NCBI RefSeq assembly: GCF_019683635.1 | Contig: NZ_JADGIA010000019.1 | Span: 1 to 39,617, forward strand | Length of the DNA: 39,617 nt | Direction of reading: 5' to 3' | Source: Thermogemmatispora sp. | GTDB taxonomy: Bacteria; Chloroflexota; Ktedonobacteria; Ktedonobacterales; Ktedonobacteraceae | Shown here: piece by piece, positions 16,698 through 24,851 of the stretch | Layout: every line of letters begins with the position of its first letter | How positions within the stretch are numbered: position 1 is the first letter of the stretch | The notes under the pieces: generated by a model | Database searches by the model: none | Told to the model about the DNA's origin: nothing | What the model saw: the letters and a program-made list of their open reading frames with translations, nothing else | Made by a program: the position numbers and the translations under genes

Positions 16698-18686
16698 ATG
16701 GACGTCAATGAGCTTCTAGGCGTGACGCTTGGCACATGTACACTGGAGCGGATCATTGGGCGGGGCGGCATGGGAGCTGTCTTTCTGGCACAGCAATCGC
16801 GGCCTGTGCGCACAGTCGCCGTCAAGGTGCTGATTCCTTCCCTCAGCTACGACCCTGAAGAGCAACGCAATTTCTTAGAGCGCTTTCGACGCGAAGCTGA
16901 TACTGTTGCTCGTCTAGAACATAAAAATATTCTTCCTATCTATGAATATGATGAGGCACTCGTTGGCAACGAGCGACTGGCCTACCTGGTCATGCCCTAC
17001 ATGCGTGGGGGAACGCTGCGCGACCGTATCGATGAGATGAAGCGCGAGGGGCGGCACTTTGATCTGCGCATCATCGTCAGCTACATGAGCCAGCTTGCTG
17101 ATGCTCTCAACTATGCCCACAACTTCGGCATCGTCCACCGCGATGTCAAGCCGGCGAACCTGCTCTTCCATCTAGACGGGCGCTTGCTTTTGAGCGACTT
17201 CGGCATTGTGCGCCTGGAGACCTTACCGGCCTTGACCGCCATTGGTGATTTTCTAGGGACCGTTGAGTACGCCTCGCCTGAGCAGGTCAGCACCAGCGAA
17301 GTCGATCATCGCTCTGACATCTATTCGATGGGGGTCGTACTCTACGAACTTTTGACCGGTGAAGTGCCCTTCACTGGTACTACGCCCTTTATCGTCATGA
17401 ACAAGCACCTGAGCGAGCCTGTGCCTTTGCCGAGCCAGAAGCGTCCCGACCTGCCACCGGCGGTTGAAGAGGTCGTTCTCAAAGCCCTGGCCAAGCGTCC
17501 CGAAGATCGCTATCAGAGTGCGCTAGAGCTGGCTGCCGCCCTGCGCAGCGCTGTACTCGGGGCCTTACCCACGCCTGCTTCGGGCGTATTGCGCATCAGC
17601 GGCAATGCTGACAACAGCGATCTGACCGTTGCCGAGCCGGTGAGAGAGGCTGTGAGAGAGGCCGTGAGCGAGGCTGTGAGCGAGGCCGTAGGGGCGAGGC
17701 CGAAAGGCTGGGAGGGAGGCGCCCCCCCAGCAGGGCGCGCCCCCTGGCAGCAAGGGCCGCGACCCTGGGAATGGCCTTCGCAACACCAGGTTCAGGAGCA
17801 GTTCACGCCGCCTGTTTCGCCGGATGAAGAGACCGAGCCAGCCCCGATCTTCCACGAGGGGCGGCGTCTCTTTTACTATAGCCTAATCCTCATCGCCCTG
17901 GTGGCCCAATTCCCGATTCTGGCCCTGCTCTACGCCCTCAGCAGCGGCAAGGGCGTGTTGCTGGCTGATCTCGGGGTCTTGCTGGCCACGGGTATCAATC
18001 TGCTGGCCCTCGCCGCCCTTGGATTCTGCGGCGTCACACGCTCCTCTCTGCGCAACGTCAGAGGAGCCATCTACCGCACCAGTGCGGCCTCGCTGGTTGC
18101 CTTGGCGGGCGCCACGCTCCTGGTTGGCCTGGCCGATGCCGCCGCTCCCTGGCTGCCACTGCTGGCCTATACCCTACTTTTAGGCAGCAACATCTATGCC
18201 GTGCGTCAGCTGGGGCAGGTCGATGTGGCCCATGACCAGGTCGAGGTTGCTCCAGTCCATTGGCGCGCCGCTGCTGAGGCGGCTCTCACCGGACTCTTGC
18301 CTCTTACTATCATCTTGATTCTGACGTTAGCCACCTCGGCTCAGCACCTCTTTGCTTCCAATTTGCTCAACATGCTTGGTTTATTGCTTATTGCACTTGT
18401 AGCTGCTCCAACGCCAGGCGCGGTGGTGTCTATTGAGACGCGCAGACTCTCCACAGCCTCCTTCATACGCACCAGTGCCTGTGCAGGCCTCTTCATGTTT
18501 CTCGCTGCCTTCCTGTTCGCCTCCGCCTGGGGATTACTCGTCGCGAGACAGAGCTGGTTCTTTGCCCAGTTTAATCCTCCCTGGATAGCCCTGCTCCTCT
18601 GGGCAGGTCTGCTGGCCCTGATCGGCTCCCTACGCGGCTTGCTCGATGCCTATCTCTACCTGCGCCTGACCCCCCACAGCCACTAA
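16698..18686 (+). CDS. Ser/Thr protein kinase with multi-span membrane domain
   Basis: This is a PknB-type kinase of 662 aa. All catalytic motifs are intact: GRGGMGAVF, Lys43 (VAVKVL), Glu66 in FRREAD, HRD (147-149), Asn154, DFG (167-169) and YASPEQ. After the kinase domain (about 12-285) comes a linker that includes four 12-nt repeats (17640-17687) encoding REAV/SEAV units, then a Pro/Trp-rich segment. The C-terminal 270 or so residues contain about eight hydrophobic helices, so the sensor part is embedded in the membrane rather than being a PASTA-type ectodomain. AAGGAT precedes the ATG. It sits next to a pseudokinase gene and an FG-GAP-like protein. Ligand and substrates are unknown. Confidence 0.94.
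   Translation: MDVNELLGVTLGTCTLERIIGRGGMGAVFLAQQSRPVRTVAVKVLIPSLSYDPEEQRNFLERFRREADTVARLEHKNILPIYEYDEALVGNERLAYLVMPYMRGGTLRDRIDEMKREGRHFDLRIIVSYMSQLADALNYAHNFGIVHRDVKPANLLFHLDGRLLLSDFGIVRLETLPALTAIGDFLGTVEYASPEQVSTSEVDHRSDIYSMGVVLYELLTGEVPFTGTTPFIVMNKHLSEPVPLPSQKRPDLPPAVEEVVLKALAKRPEDRYQSALELAAALRSAVLGALPTPASGVLRISGNADNSDLTVAEPVREAVREAVSEAVSEAVGARPKGWEGGAPPAGRAPWQQGPRPWEWPSQHQVQEQFTPPVSPDEETEPAPIFHEGRRLFYYSLILIALVAQFPILALLYALSSGKGVLLADLGVLLATGINLLALAALGFCGVTRSSLRNVRGAIYRTSAASLVALAGATLLVGLADAAAPWLPLLAYTLLLGSNIYAVRQLGQVDVAHDQVEVAPVHWRAAAEAALTGLLPLTIILILTLATSAQHLFASNLLNMLGLLLIALVAAPTPGAVVSIETRRLSTASFIRTSACAGLFMFLAAFLFASAWGLLVARQSWFFAQFNPPWIALLLWAGLLALIGSLRGLLDAYLYLRLTPHSH
17640..17687 (+). repeat. 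12-nt tandem repeat, four copies, within kinase linker
   Basis: Four tandem copies of GTGAG(A/C)GAGGC(T/C), in frame, encode VREA/VSEA repeats in the linker between kinase and membrane domains. The number of copies could vary without breaking the frame. Confidence 0.8.
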
Positions 18687-18739
18687 GACTGACTGGGCTG
18701 GTAGGGATGGCCCGGCCTCTCAACATTGACAAGCCTGGC

Positions 18740-18768
18740 TTGACGGAGACGGCGCTATAGGGTATACT
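18740..18768 (+). promoter_or_regulatory. Promoter of the FG-GAP-like gene
   Basis: TTGACG (18740-18745), a 17-nt spacer and TATACT (18763-18768). A short palindrome CAAGCC-T-GGCTTG (18730-18742) overlaps the -35 and could be an operator. Transcription would begin near 18775. Confidence 0.6.
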
Positions 18769-18840
18769 GTCCCCAAAAACTAGAACAAATTTTCTAGCCG
18801 TCCCCAAAGCCTGAGCGCAAGAAAGGAAGCAGGTGACAGT

Positions 18841-19689
18841 TTGAACCCGAACCATCTTCGGCGAGCAGCGGAGTCCCTCCCTCTGCATCAGCTCCCGCAC
18901 AGCGATGACGAACGAGAGAGCACAGTTCACGAGGAAGATGAAGCTTCCTGGAAGGAGGCGCGTCCCACCAGCGTTGTGCGCCGCTATCAGGTGTTAGCCG
19001 ATGTGAAGACTGAGGTCGGGCGGGCTCGTGCCGATGCACTACCGGAGAGTAGTCTTGTCAGTACACGGCGTAGCGCTGCTCAACGTCAGAGTGAAACAAG
19101 AACACCCACGCCAGCGCGCCGCCGTGCCAGCGAGCGTCAGCCTGCGGTGAACCCGGCAGTCGCTGCGCCGGAGCGGGCGCGGGAGCGGCGCACCGAGGAA
19201 CCGCTCCGGTCAGCACCGTCACCCCAGCAAGCCGGGAGGCGCTATCACTGGCTGCTGTGGCTGGGCCTCTTCTGGCTGGCGATGGTTATCGGCTGGGTCG
19301 TCCTGACCGCCCTGACCGGCTGGTGGCAGACCACGCTCGATGACTGGCGCTATGGGCGCCCACGCACCTTCCAGATCGATGCCGTGGTGGGGCATAACGA
19401 TTCCCCCGCGAACCCGAGCCATTTTATTGCCTTGAATCTCAACCGCCACGTCGAGATTATCGAATTTCCTGGCGGCGATGCCACCAAAGCCCGTATCTAT
19501 GTAGGGCCAGTACTGGTTGGGCCTGGGCAGGACCTGGCACCAGTGACTCTCAGCTTCCAGGATGTCAACGGCGATGGCAAGCCCGATATGGTTGTGACCA
19601 TCGAAGGCAGCCACTTCTTCTTCATCAATGAGGACGGTTCCTTCCGCCCCGCTCGACCTGGCGAGCCACTCAGATTCACCTCTTCCTGA
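18841..19689 (+). CDS. Single-span membrane protein with FG-GAP/VCBS-like motif
   Basis: This is a protein of 282 aa with a long, charged, probably disordered cytoplasmic N-terminus (1-133), one transmembrane helix (about 135-160) and an extracytoplasmic C-terminal domain. That domain contains DVNGDGKPDMVV (241-252), the calcium-binding loop seen in FG-GAP/VCBS repeats, preceded by a beta-rich stretch (FIALNLNRHVEIIEF). The TTG start at 18841 has AGGTGA just upstream and follows a good promoter at 18740-18768. It lies directly after a membrane Ser/Thr kinase gene; the charged N-terminus could be a kinase substrate, which is a guess. No enzyme motif is visible. Confidence 0.78.
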   Translation: MNPNHLRRAAESLPLHQLPHSDDERESTVHEEDEASWKEARPTSVVRRYQVLADVKTEVGRARADALPESSLVSTRRSAAQRQSETRTPTPARRRASERQPAVNPAVAAPERARERRTEEPLRSAPSPQQAGRRYHWLLWLGLFWLAMVIGWVVLTALTGWWQTTLDDWRYGRPRTFQIDAVVGHNDSPANPSHFIALNLNRHVEIIEFPGGDATKARIYVGPVLVGPGQDLAPVTLSFQDVNGDGKPDMVVTIEGSHFFFINEDGSFRPARPGEPLRFTSS

Positions 19690-19865
19690 TGTGGACCGAT
19701 GTGGACCGCGCTTTCTCGGCCCCGGGGCGGGGTCCAGCGCCTCTCACCGGGAGAGAGCTGGTCAGGGCCAGCACCCTCTCCCCCGGCCCGGGAGGCAACG
19801 AGCCGCTTGGTGCTGCAGCGCACCTCTTTCTTGCCCTATCACAGGGCGAGCAAGCCCGACGAGAG

Positions 19866-20132
19866 TCAGCTGTCGCGCTCCGATGGAGCGGCTGCTCCCA
19901 CAGCCTGCAGCGCTGGTGGCTGCCGATGCTGGTGACCTGGGAGCTGAAATTCGGGCACAACACTGACTTCTGCGGCAGCTGGGACGTGATAGACACGCCC
20001 TTCAGCGCTTTCCTTATTGGAAGGTTCAGGACGTAATGCGAGAATAGCGAAAATGATTATCCATGAAATGAGTAGTATCAGAAGCGTCCAATATATAATA
20101 GTTTGGCTTAGCAGAATAGCGAGACCGCTCAT
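19866..20132 (-). CDS. Small membrane protein, unknown function
   Basis: This is an 88-aa ORF with a strongly hydrophobic N-terminal half (about 4-33, ILLSQTIIYWTLLILLISW and onward), followed by a short polar tail. The ATG at 20132 has AAGGGA about 7 nt upstream; a GTG two codons earlier is a poorer start. The composition with one long membrane helix and the visible SD sequence argue that it is real. I do not recognise a family. It converges with the FG-GAP-like gene and has no obvious operon partner. Confidence 0.5.
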   Translation of the reverse strand: MSGLAILLSQTIIYWTLLILLISWIIIFAILALRPEPSNKESAEGRVYHVPAAAEVSVVPEFQLPGHQHRQPPALQAVGAAAPSERDS

Positions 20133-20720
20133 GGGCACATCCCTTAGAGATTTGGATACGCTGACATTCTCGTAGACGATAACCAGACGACAGCTTAACG
20201 ATGGCTAGACCAAGGTACCGCCGTAATCGTTGGCTGCAGGTGTCGAGGGTTTCAAAAGGACAGAGGCGAGCTGGCCTCGCTCTGTCGAGCGTTGTGCCTT
20301 CTTCTCCCTCCTGTGCTGATAGACTTTAGAGAAGCAACCGACCGTGCAGACTCCCCAAGATTTACAAACGTATCCTGCTCTCAAAAGTTACGTAGGAGGA
20401 GAGCATTTTTCTCCCCTCGATAGGCGGTGGCCAGCGCGTATAAAATGCAGACCGCTGCTCCTGATGGCGAGGAATAGGTCTGCCGGCGCCTGGCCTGTGG
20501 AGAAAGTCGTGGTCCTGCTTGCCTCAGCATCCGCTGTCTGACAAGCAGGCGTGATCTCTCTAGTAAGATAGACCTGGGGAAAAGCACTGCTTTGACGGGC
20601 AGTGCTCAATCAAGCTGAATTGAGCGCCCCTTCCCTGCTTGTCTTCCCCTTGGGAGAGGAGCATAATAGAAGCGGATGCTTCCGGTGAAAGGTCGCCTGA
20701 GTCTGGTAAGGAGGGAGTGC
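20133..20720. other. Gene-poor stretch with several inverted repeats
   Basis: I see no convincing gene. A strong stem GACAGAGGCGAG / CTCGCTCTGTC lies at 20259-20286; on the minus strand it is followed by CTTTTG. Two overlapping short hairpins, AGCACTGC/GCAGTGCT (20583-20606) and GCTCAAT/ATTGAGC (20604-20625), cannot form at once. A promoter candidate for the transporter follows at 20639-20667. Confidence 0.45.
20639..20667 (+). promoter_or_regulatory. Candidate promoter for the AI-2E-family gene
   Basis: TTGTCT (20639-20644), a 17-nt spacer and CATAAT (20662-20667), about 55 nt before the chosen ATG. Confidence 0.4.
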
Positions 20721-22091
20721 ATGGAGCGTGTTGACTGGCAGCGTGTTCGAGATATTCTCATTAGCATTGTCTGCATCTGTATTCTAGGTTGGTTAGGATG
20801 GAGCATTTCCGGCCTCTTTCTACATGCCCTGGTGCTGCTCCTGCTGGCCATGGCCATAGCTTTTCTTGTCTCGCCGCTTGTCGACAAGCTCCAGCGCTTT
20901 GGTCTGCCGCGCTCGCTGGCCACGCTGCTCGTCTACGTTGTAGTATTGGTAGTTGTCGGAAGTCTCTTCTACGCCTTGCTCTTTGCCCTCATCCGGCAGG
21001 CTCAGACCTTCTCGGTGACCATCCAGAATTATGCCTATCAGCTGCCTGAGCTGTCGGCGAAGCTGCAGAAATTTCTTGTTGACCAGGGCATTCCGCAAGA
21101 AAAGATCGACAGCGTCTTAACGCAGATCGAGGTACAGGCGACCGACTTCGCGCGTTCGCTGGTCAACAATATTCTGGGGTTTCTCTTCACCCTGACTGAT
21201 CTCATTGTCAACGTTGTCCTGGTGACGGTCCTCAGCTTTTACCTGACCCTGGATGGCAAACGTATCCGCGACAGCCTTTTCAAGGTGGTGCCGCGGCGTT
21301 CGCTACCTCACTTTCTCCTCTTCGAAGATGCCCTCAATCGCGTCGTAGGCAACTATATCCGCGGTCAGTTGACGCTGGCGGTCATCATTGGGGTGCTGGC
21401 GGGGCTGGGCTGCGCCACTCCCTGGCTGGGACTCAAAGACTATGCCTTGATTGTGGGGGCCCTGGCCTTCCTCTTTGAGACCATCCCAATGGTCGGTCCG
21501 GCTCTGGCCTCGCTGCCGGCAGTGGCCATCTCCCTTCTCTTGCCCGAGCCATTTCCTCGCACCTTCGTGGTCATCAGCTACTTCGTGATCATCCAAATCG
21601 TGGAAAGCAATATCCTGGGTCCGCGCATCGTGGGCCATGCTGTAGGGCTGCATCCGGTGGCCTCGATCCTGGCCTTGATCATCGGCGCCCAGCTCTTCGG
21701 AGCCTTCGGTGCCCTGATTGCGACTCCAATTGTGGCCGCCGCCTGGGTGGTGGTCACCAGCATCTACCGCTCCCTGGTGAAGGGAGAGAGCGCCGAACAG
21801 ATCTTGACCCCGCGCCGTCAGCCCTGGGTCTTACGTCGGCGCCGCGCTCAGCAGCAGCCGGGCCTGACCGGCGAAGCCAAGGTTGCTCATGGTCTGCGCA
21901 CTACAGGGGAGGCAATCCTTGATCAAGGGATAAACCGTGTCAGCGCCGCTCCGGCTATCAAGAAGGGGATTGACCTGGAGGAGAAGATCGAACAGCTCGA
22001 CCTTCTGCGCTCCTTCCCTGAGCCGCAGGAACAGCGCCACACGGTTGTTCAGGGTGAGCAACAGGAACAGGATGAACCTGTCGAACGCTAA
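20721..22091 (+). CDS. AI-2E family transporter (PerM/TqsA-like)
   Basis: This is a multi-span membrane protein of 456 aa in the AI-2E transporter superfamily. Hydrophobic helices occur near the N-terminus (about 9-65), then a soluble helical segment containing PELSAKLQKFLVDQGI, then further helices including GLKDYALIVGALAFLFETIP, PMVGPALASLPA and SNILGPRIVGHAVGLHP, which are characteristic of the family. The C-terminal 90 residues are charged and not part of the conserved domain. An in-frame ATG at 20676 exists, but AAGGAGG at 20708-20714 selects the ATG at 20721. Family members export small molecules or exchange ions; the substrate here is unknown. Confidence 0.9.
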   Translation: MERVDWQRVRDILISIVCICILGWLGWSISGLFLHALVLLLLAMAIAFLVSPLVDKLQRFGLPRSLATLLVYVVVLVVVGSLFYALLFALIRQAQTFSVTIQNYAYQLPELSAKLQKFLVDQGIPQEKIDSVLTQIEVQATDFARSLVNNILGFLFTLTDLIVNVVLVTVLSFYLTLDGKRIRDSLFKVVPRRSLPHFLLFEDALNRVVGNYIRGQLTLAVIIGVLAGLGCATPWLGLKDYALIVGALAFLFETIPMVGPALASLPAVAISLLLPEPFPRTFVVISYFVIIQIVESNILGPRIVGHAVGLHPVASILALIIGAQLFGAFGALIATPIVAAAWVVVTSIYRSLVKGESAEQILTPRRQPWVLRRRRAQQQPGLTGEAKVAHGLRTTGEAILDQGINRVSAAPAIKKGIDLEEKIEQLDLLRSFPEPQEQRHTVVQGEQQEQDEPVER

Positions 22092-22110
22092 CAGGGGCAA
22101 GCGGACCGCT

Positions 22111-22773
22111 TTAACCAAGCGCCCCAAAAGCTTTGCGAATAGCGTCCTCGCCTTCTGGACTCACCAGTGCGAAGATCTCGTCATCTTCCTGGATCACGGT
22201 CTCGGCGTTGGGGATAATAGGCTGGTTATTCCGCACGATCAAAGCCAGGTTGCTATTGCGCGGCAGGTTGATCTCGCGTAGGGTCTTACCGATCGTGGGC
22301 GACTCCGCTGGTATGCGCAGTTCGACAAAGTCAAGGCCCGCCCTGCGTAGCTTCATGAGCGGCACAAAGCGTGTGGTAGGTATCTCCGCCTCGATGAGCG
22401 AGAGAATGGCTTTAGTTGGACTGACGGTGATATCGATGCCGAGTTTCTGAAAGATCTTTTCGTGCTTCGGGTTGTTGAGCCGGGCTATGGTGCGATTGAC
22501 GTTAAAACGTCGCTTGGCCATCTGGCAGATGACCAGGTTGTCATCGTCTTCGCCGGTGACGGCGATGACCACATCCGCACGCTTGGCACCGGCATCTTCC
22601 ATGACGCGCGCTTCGCAGGCATCGCCACGCACGACGGCCTCCCCCAGCTCTTCACTCAGCGCCTGGTAGCGCGCGGCGTCCTTCTCAAGGAGCAGAACCT
22701 CATGTCCCTGGTTCAGGAGCGTTTTGGTGAGGTAGTAGCCGATGTCGCCACCGCCTCCGATGATGATATACAT
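22111..22773 (-). CDS. TrkA-type potassium regulator with RCK_N and RCK_C domains
   Basis: This is a cytoplasmic regulatory subunit of a Trk/Ktr-type potassium transporter, 220 aa. The RCK N-terminal Rossmann domain starts at residue 2 (IIIGGGGDIGYYLTKTL, with acidic Glu30 for dinucleotide ribose binding), followed by a TrkA_C domain from about 138 (ELRIPAESPTIGKTLREINL). AGAGGAT precedes the ATG. It follows, 11 nt downstream, a second single-domain RCK protein on the same strand, as in the CeoB/CeoC pairs of actinobacteria. No channel subunit (TrkH/KtrB) is in the window. Confidence 0.92.
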   Translation of the reverse strand: MYIIIGGGGDIGYYLTKTLLNQGHEVLLLEKDAARYQALSEELGEAVVRGDACEARVMEDAGAKRADVVIAVTGEDDDNLVICQMAKRRFNVNRTIARLNNPKHEKIFQKLGIDITVSPTKAILSLIEAEIPTTRFVPLMKLRRAGLDFVELRIPAESPTIGKTLREINLPRNSNLALIVRNNQPIIPNAETVIQEDDEIFALVSPEGEDAIRKAFGALG

Positions 22774-22784
22774 AGAGCTATCCT

Positions 22785-23225
22785 CTATTGTTTCTCGTCT
22801 TGTCGCGCTGCTTTTGCCGCTGTAGGCTCGCTGAGGAGGACCTCAGCCAGCATCTGCGCCCCTATCGTTGTGGGACAGAAGGTCTCCAGTCCCAGCTCAT
22901 GATAGGTGCGCTCCCGAATCGGGTCATAAATACGGCAGACGACTTTTTTAACGTGGAAGATCTCCTTGGCGATCTGGCTCGCCATAATGTTGCGATTATC
23001 GCCATTCGTGACTGCCGCGAAGGCGTCGGCTTCCTTGATACCGGCGCGGATCAGGATGTCCTCATCGACCCCGTTGCCCAGGATGGTCTCGCCCTTGAAG
23101 TCGGGGTCAAGACGCTGAAAGGCTTCGCTGCTATAGTCGATGACCGAGACCTGGTGACCCGCGCGATCCATCATATTGGCCAGCGTTGCGCCAACGCGGC
23201 CACAACCGAGGATCACTATTTTCAC
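22785..23225 (-). CDS. TrkA-type protein with a single RCK_N domain
   Basis: This is a 146-aa protein with only the TrkA N-terminal NAD-binding domain: ILGCGRVGATLANMMDRAG, acidic Asp at VIDYSS, then NGVDEDILIRAG and AAVTNGDNRN. There is no RCK_C domain; the chain ends in a short charged tail. A longer frame runs upstream to 23351, but AGGAGG directly before GTG at 23225 and the start of the Rossmann fold at that codon decide the start. It is the first gene of a two-gene unit with the two-domain RCK protein. A -10-like TATAAT at 23360-23365 on the minus strand may drive it. Confidence 0.88.
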   Translation of the reverse strand: MKIVILGCGRVGATLANMMDRAGHQVSVIDYSSEAFQRLDPDFKGETILGNGVDEDILIRAGIKEADAFAAVTNGDNRNIMASQIAKEIFHVKKVVCRIYDPIRERTYHELGLETFCPTTIGAQMLAEVLLSEPTAAKAARQDEKQ

Positions 23226-23359
23226 CTGTTGCCTCCTGATCTGTGGTGAGGGCTGGGGTCCCTCCAGCCAGTAGTACCAGCCTTGGCTCGCTGACTGACC
23301 AATGCCGCACCTCTCCGCTCGTGGACAGGTGCGCATAGCGGGGAAACCCACCAGACGAT

Positions 23360-23365
23360 ATTATA
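23360..23365 (-). promoter_or_regulatory. Candidate -10 box of the trkA-type pair
   Basis: TATAAT on the minus strand, within the palindromic GATATTATATC, about 135 nt before the GTG start. No good -35 hexamer is visible at 17 nt. Confidence 0.35.
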
Positions 23366-23441
23366 TCATTGCTGTGCCAGCCTGTACGCTCTCCCTGACC
23401 GGGCCTTCTGCTGCCAGACTCCCCCGGAACGGGCTTCTCTC

Positions 23442-23469
23442 TTGTCGAGAGAGCTGAGCATGGTACAAT
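23442..23469 (+). promoter_or_regulatory. Promoter of the FemAB-type gene, probably leaderless
   Basis: TTGTCG (23442-23447), a 16-nt spacer, and TACAAT (23464-23469) preceded by TGG, an extended -10. The ATG lies 7 nt after the -10, so the mRNA probably begins at the start codon. No SD sequence is present. Confidence 0.55.
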
Positions 23470-23476
23470 AAGGCCC

Positions 23477-24523
23477 ATGAAGCAAGGTTATCTCTTGAAG
23501 AAGATTGACGAGCGCCAGGTCTGGGATAGCTTTCTGGAGGAACACGACGGCCACCTGCTGCAAAGCTGGGGCTGGGGTGAGCTAAAGGCCGAGGCTGGCT
23601 GGCAACCCCTGCGTCTGGCGCTCTGCGAGCGGTCGACGGGACGCATGGTGGCTGCCGCTCAGGTGCTTTGCCGTGGCGCTCCCCAGATGCCGTACTGGTG
23701 TGGGCATCTGGCCTATATTCCTCGTGGCCCGGTGCTCGACTGGTCTCATGAGGAAAGCTGCAGCGCTTTCTGGACAGCCCTCCATCGCTTGCTGCGTCGA
23801 CGTGGAGCCTTAGCCCTGCGTCTGGAGCCACCGCTGCTGGCCGGCACTGAGCTGGGAGAGCGAGTGACACGCCACCTGCTGACCTCCGGCTTCCGCCCTG
23901 TGCGCGCCATTCAGCCGCTGCGCACAATCATAGTTGATCTAGGCGCTGACGAGGAGACACTCCTGGCACGTATGAAGGAGAAGTGGCGCTATAATCTGCG
24001 TCTGGCCGCCCGACGAGGTGTCAGAGTGCGCGAGGCTCAGACCCTTGAGGATGTGCGCGCCTGGTATGAGCTATTGAAGATCACGGCAGCGCGCGATGGC
24101 TTTGGTATCCATCACTACGAGTACTATGAGCACGCCTGGCTGATTCTCGCTCCCCGCAATCAGCTTGATTTGCTGCTTGCCGAGTATGAGGGACAGCTCT
24201 TAGCTGGGATCTTTGTAGGACGCATGGGGCGTGAGGCGCTCTATCTCTATGGGGCCTCCAGCAATGAGCTGCGCCAGCTGATGCCCAATTATTTGCTTCA
24301 GTGGGAGGCAATGCGTCGGGCCCGCGCCGCTGGGGCTGTCCGTTACGATCTGTGGGGTATTCCTGAAACCGAAGACGAGTACGAGCCGCTGGCAGGTGTC
24401 TACCGCTTCAAGCGCGGCTGGGGTGGCGAGGTAGTACGCTTCCTCGGCGGCTACGAGTACGTTTATCGCCCGCTCAGCATGAACCTGGCGCGGCGCCTCC
24501 TTGGCCAGCGTCTTGCCCTCTAG
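23477..24523 (+). CDS. FemAB/FemX-type peptidoglycan bridge aminoacyltransferase
   Basis: This is a 348-aa protein of the lipid II aminoacyltransferase family, which adds amino acids from tRNA to the peptidoglycan stem peptide at the cytoplasmic membrane. Family landmarks are HLLQSWGWGELKAEAGW near the N-terminus, LRLEPPLLAG, TIIVDLGADEETLLARMK followed by KWRYNLRLAARRGVRVREA, and near the C-terminus YDLWGIPETEDEYEPLAGVYRFKRGWGGEVVR. Two GNAT-like halves are implied. The ATG is directly preceded by an extended -10 and not by an SD, so the message is probably leaderless. A monoderm-like wall would fit. The transferred residue is unknown. Confidence 0.9.
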   Translation: MKQGYLLKKIDERQVWDSFLEEHDGHLLQSWGWGELKAEAGWQPLRLALCERSTGRMVAAAQVLCRGAPQMPYWCGHLAYIPRGPVLDWSHEESCSAFWTALHRLLRRRGALALRLEPPLLAGTELGERVTRHLLTSGFRPVRAIQPLRTIIVDLGADEETLLARMKEKWRYNLRLAARRGVRVREAQTLEDVRAWYELLKITAARDGFGIHHYEYYEHAWLILAPRNQLDLLLAEYEGQLLAGIFVGRMGREALYLYGASSNELRQLMPNYLLQWEAMRRARAAGAVRYDLWGIPETEDEYEPLAGVYRFKRGWGGEVVRFLGGYEYVYRPLSMNLARRLLGQRLAL

Positions 24524-24851
24524 GCAGACACCCGCTCTTTCTCTCGCTCTTCCCTGTATTGCCCTCCCCCTCAGCTCCATTGCGGCTTCTTCTGGCCTCG
24601 CCTCTCCCCAACCTGTCACCTTCAGGCTGGCTGATCCGTGTCTCTGGAAGAGAGAACCAGGCCGAGAGAACATGCTTTTGCTGAGCGGACGGCTGGTGAG
24701 GCGTGGCAGACATGTTCTCCCTCCCTGGACTTCTCTCTCAGAGAGATGTGGATCTTTCAGAAGTGGCTTGGAGGGCAAGAGCAGGTTACTCGCTAGCGAG
24801 ACCTGCTCTGCCCTGTTGGCCTGCATAAGCGGTTTCACCTAAGGAGGCGAC
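24524..24851. other. Intergenic region with nested inverted repeats
   Basis: I see no gene. Three inverted repeats lie in series: GAGAACATG/CATGTTCTC (24666-24674 and 24711-24719), TCTCTCT-C-AGAGAGA (24732-24746), and a strong hairpin at 24778-24809. None has a T tract, so simple termination is not obvious. The last one lies about 40 nt before the next start codon. Confidence 0.5.
24778..24809. repeat. Strong composite hairpin
   Basis: Outer arms AGAGCAGGT and ACCTGCTCT (9 bp, perfect) enclose a 2-nt bulge and the palindrome CTCGC-TA-GCGAG. This is well beyond what short chance repeats give. Role unknown: RNA structure in the leader of the next gene, or a U-less terminator after the FemAB-type gene. 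Confidence 0.6.

Noticed and set aside
20344-20541. 65-aa plus-strand ORF in the gene-poor stretch
   Set aside because: No ribosome binding site, no recognisable sequence and atypical composition.
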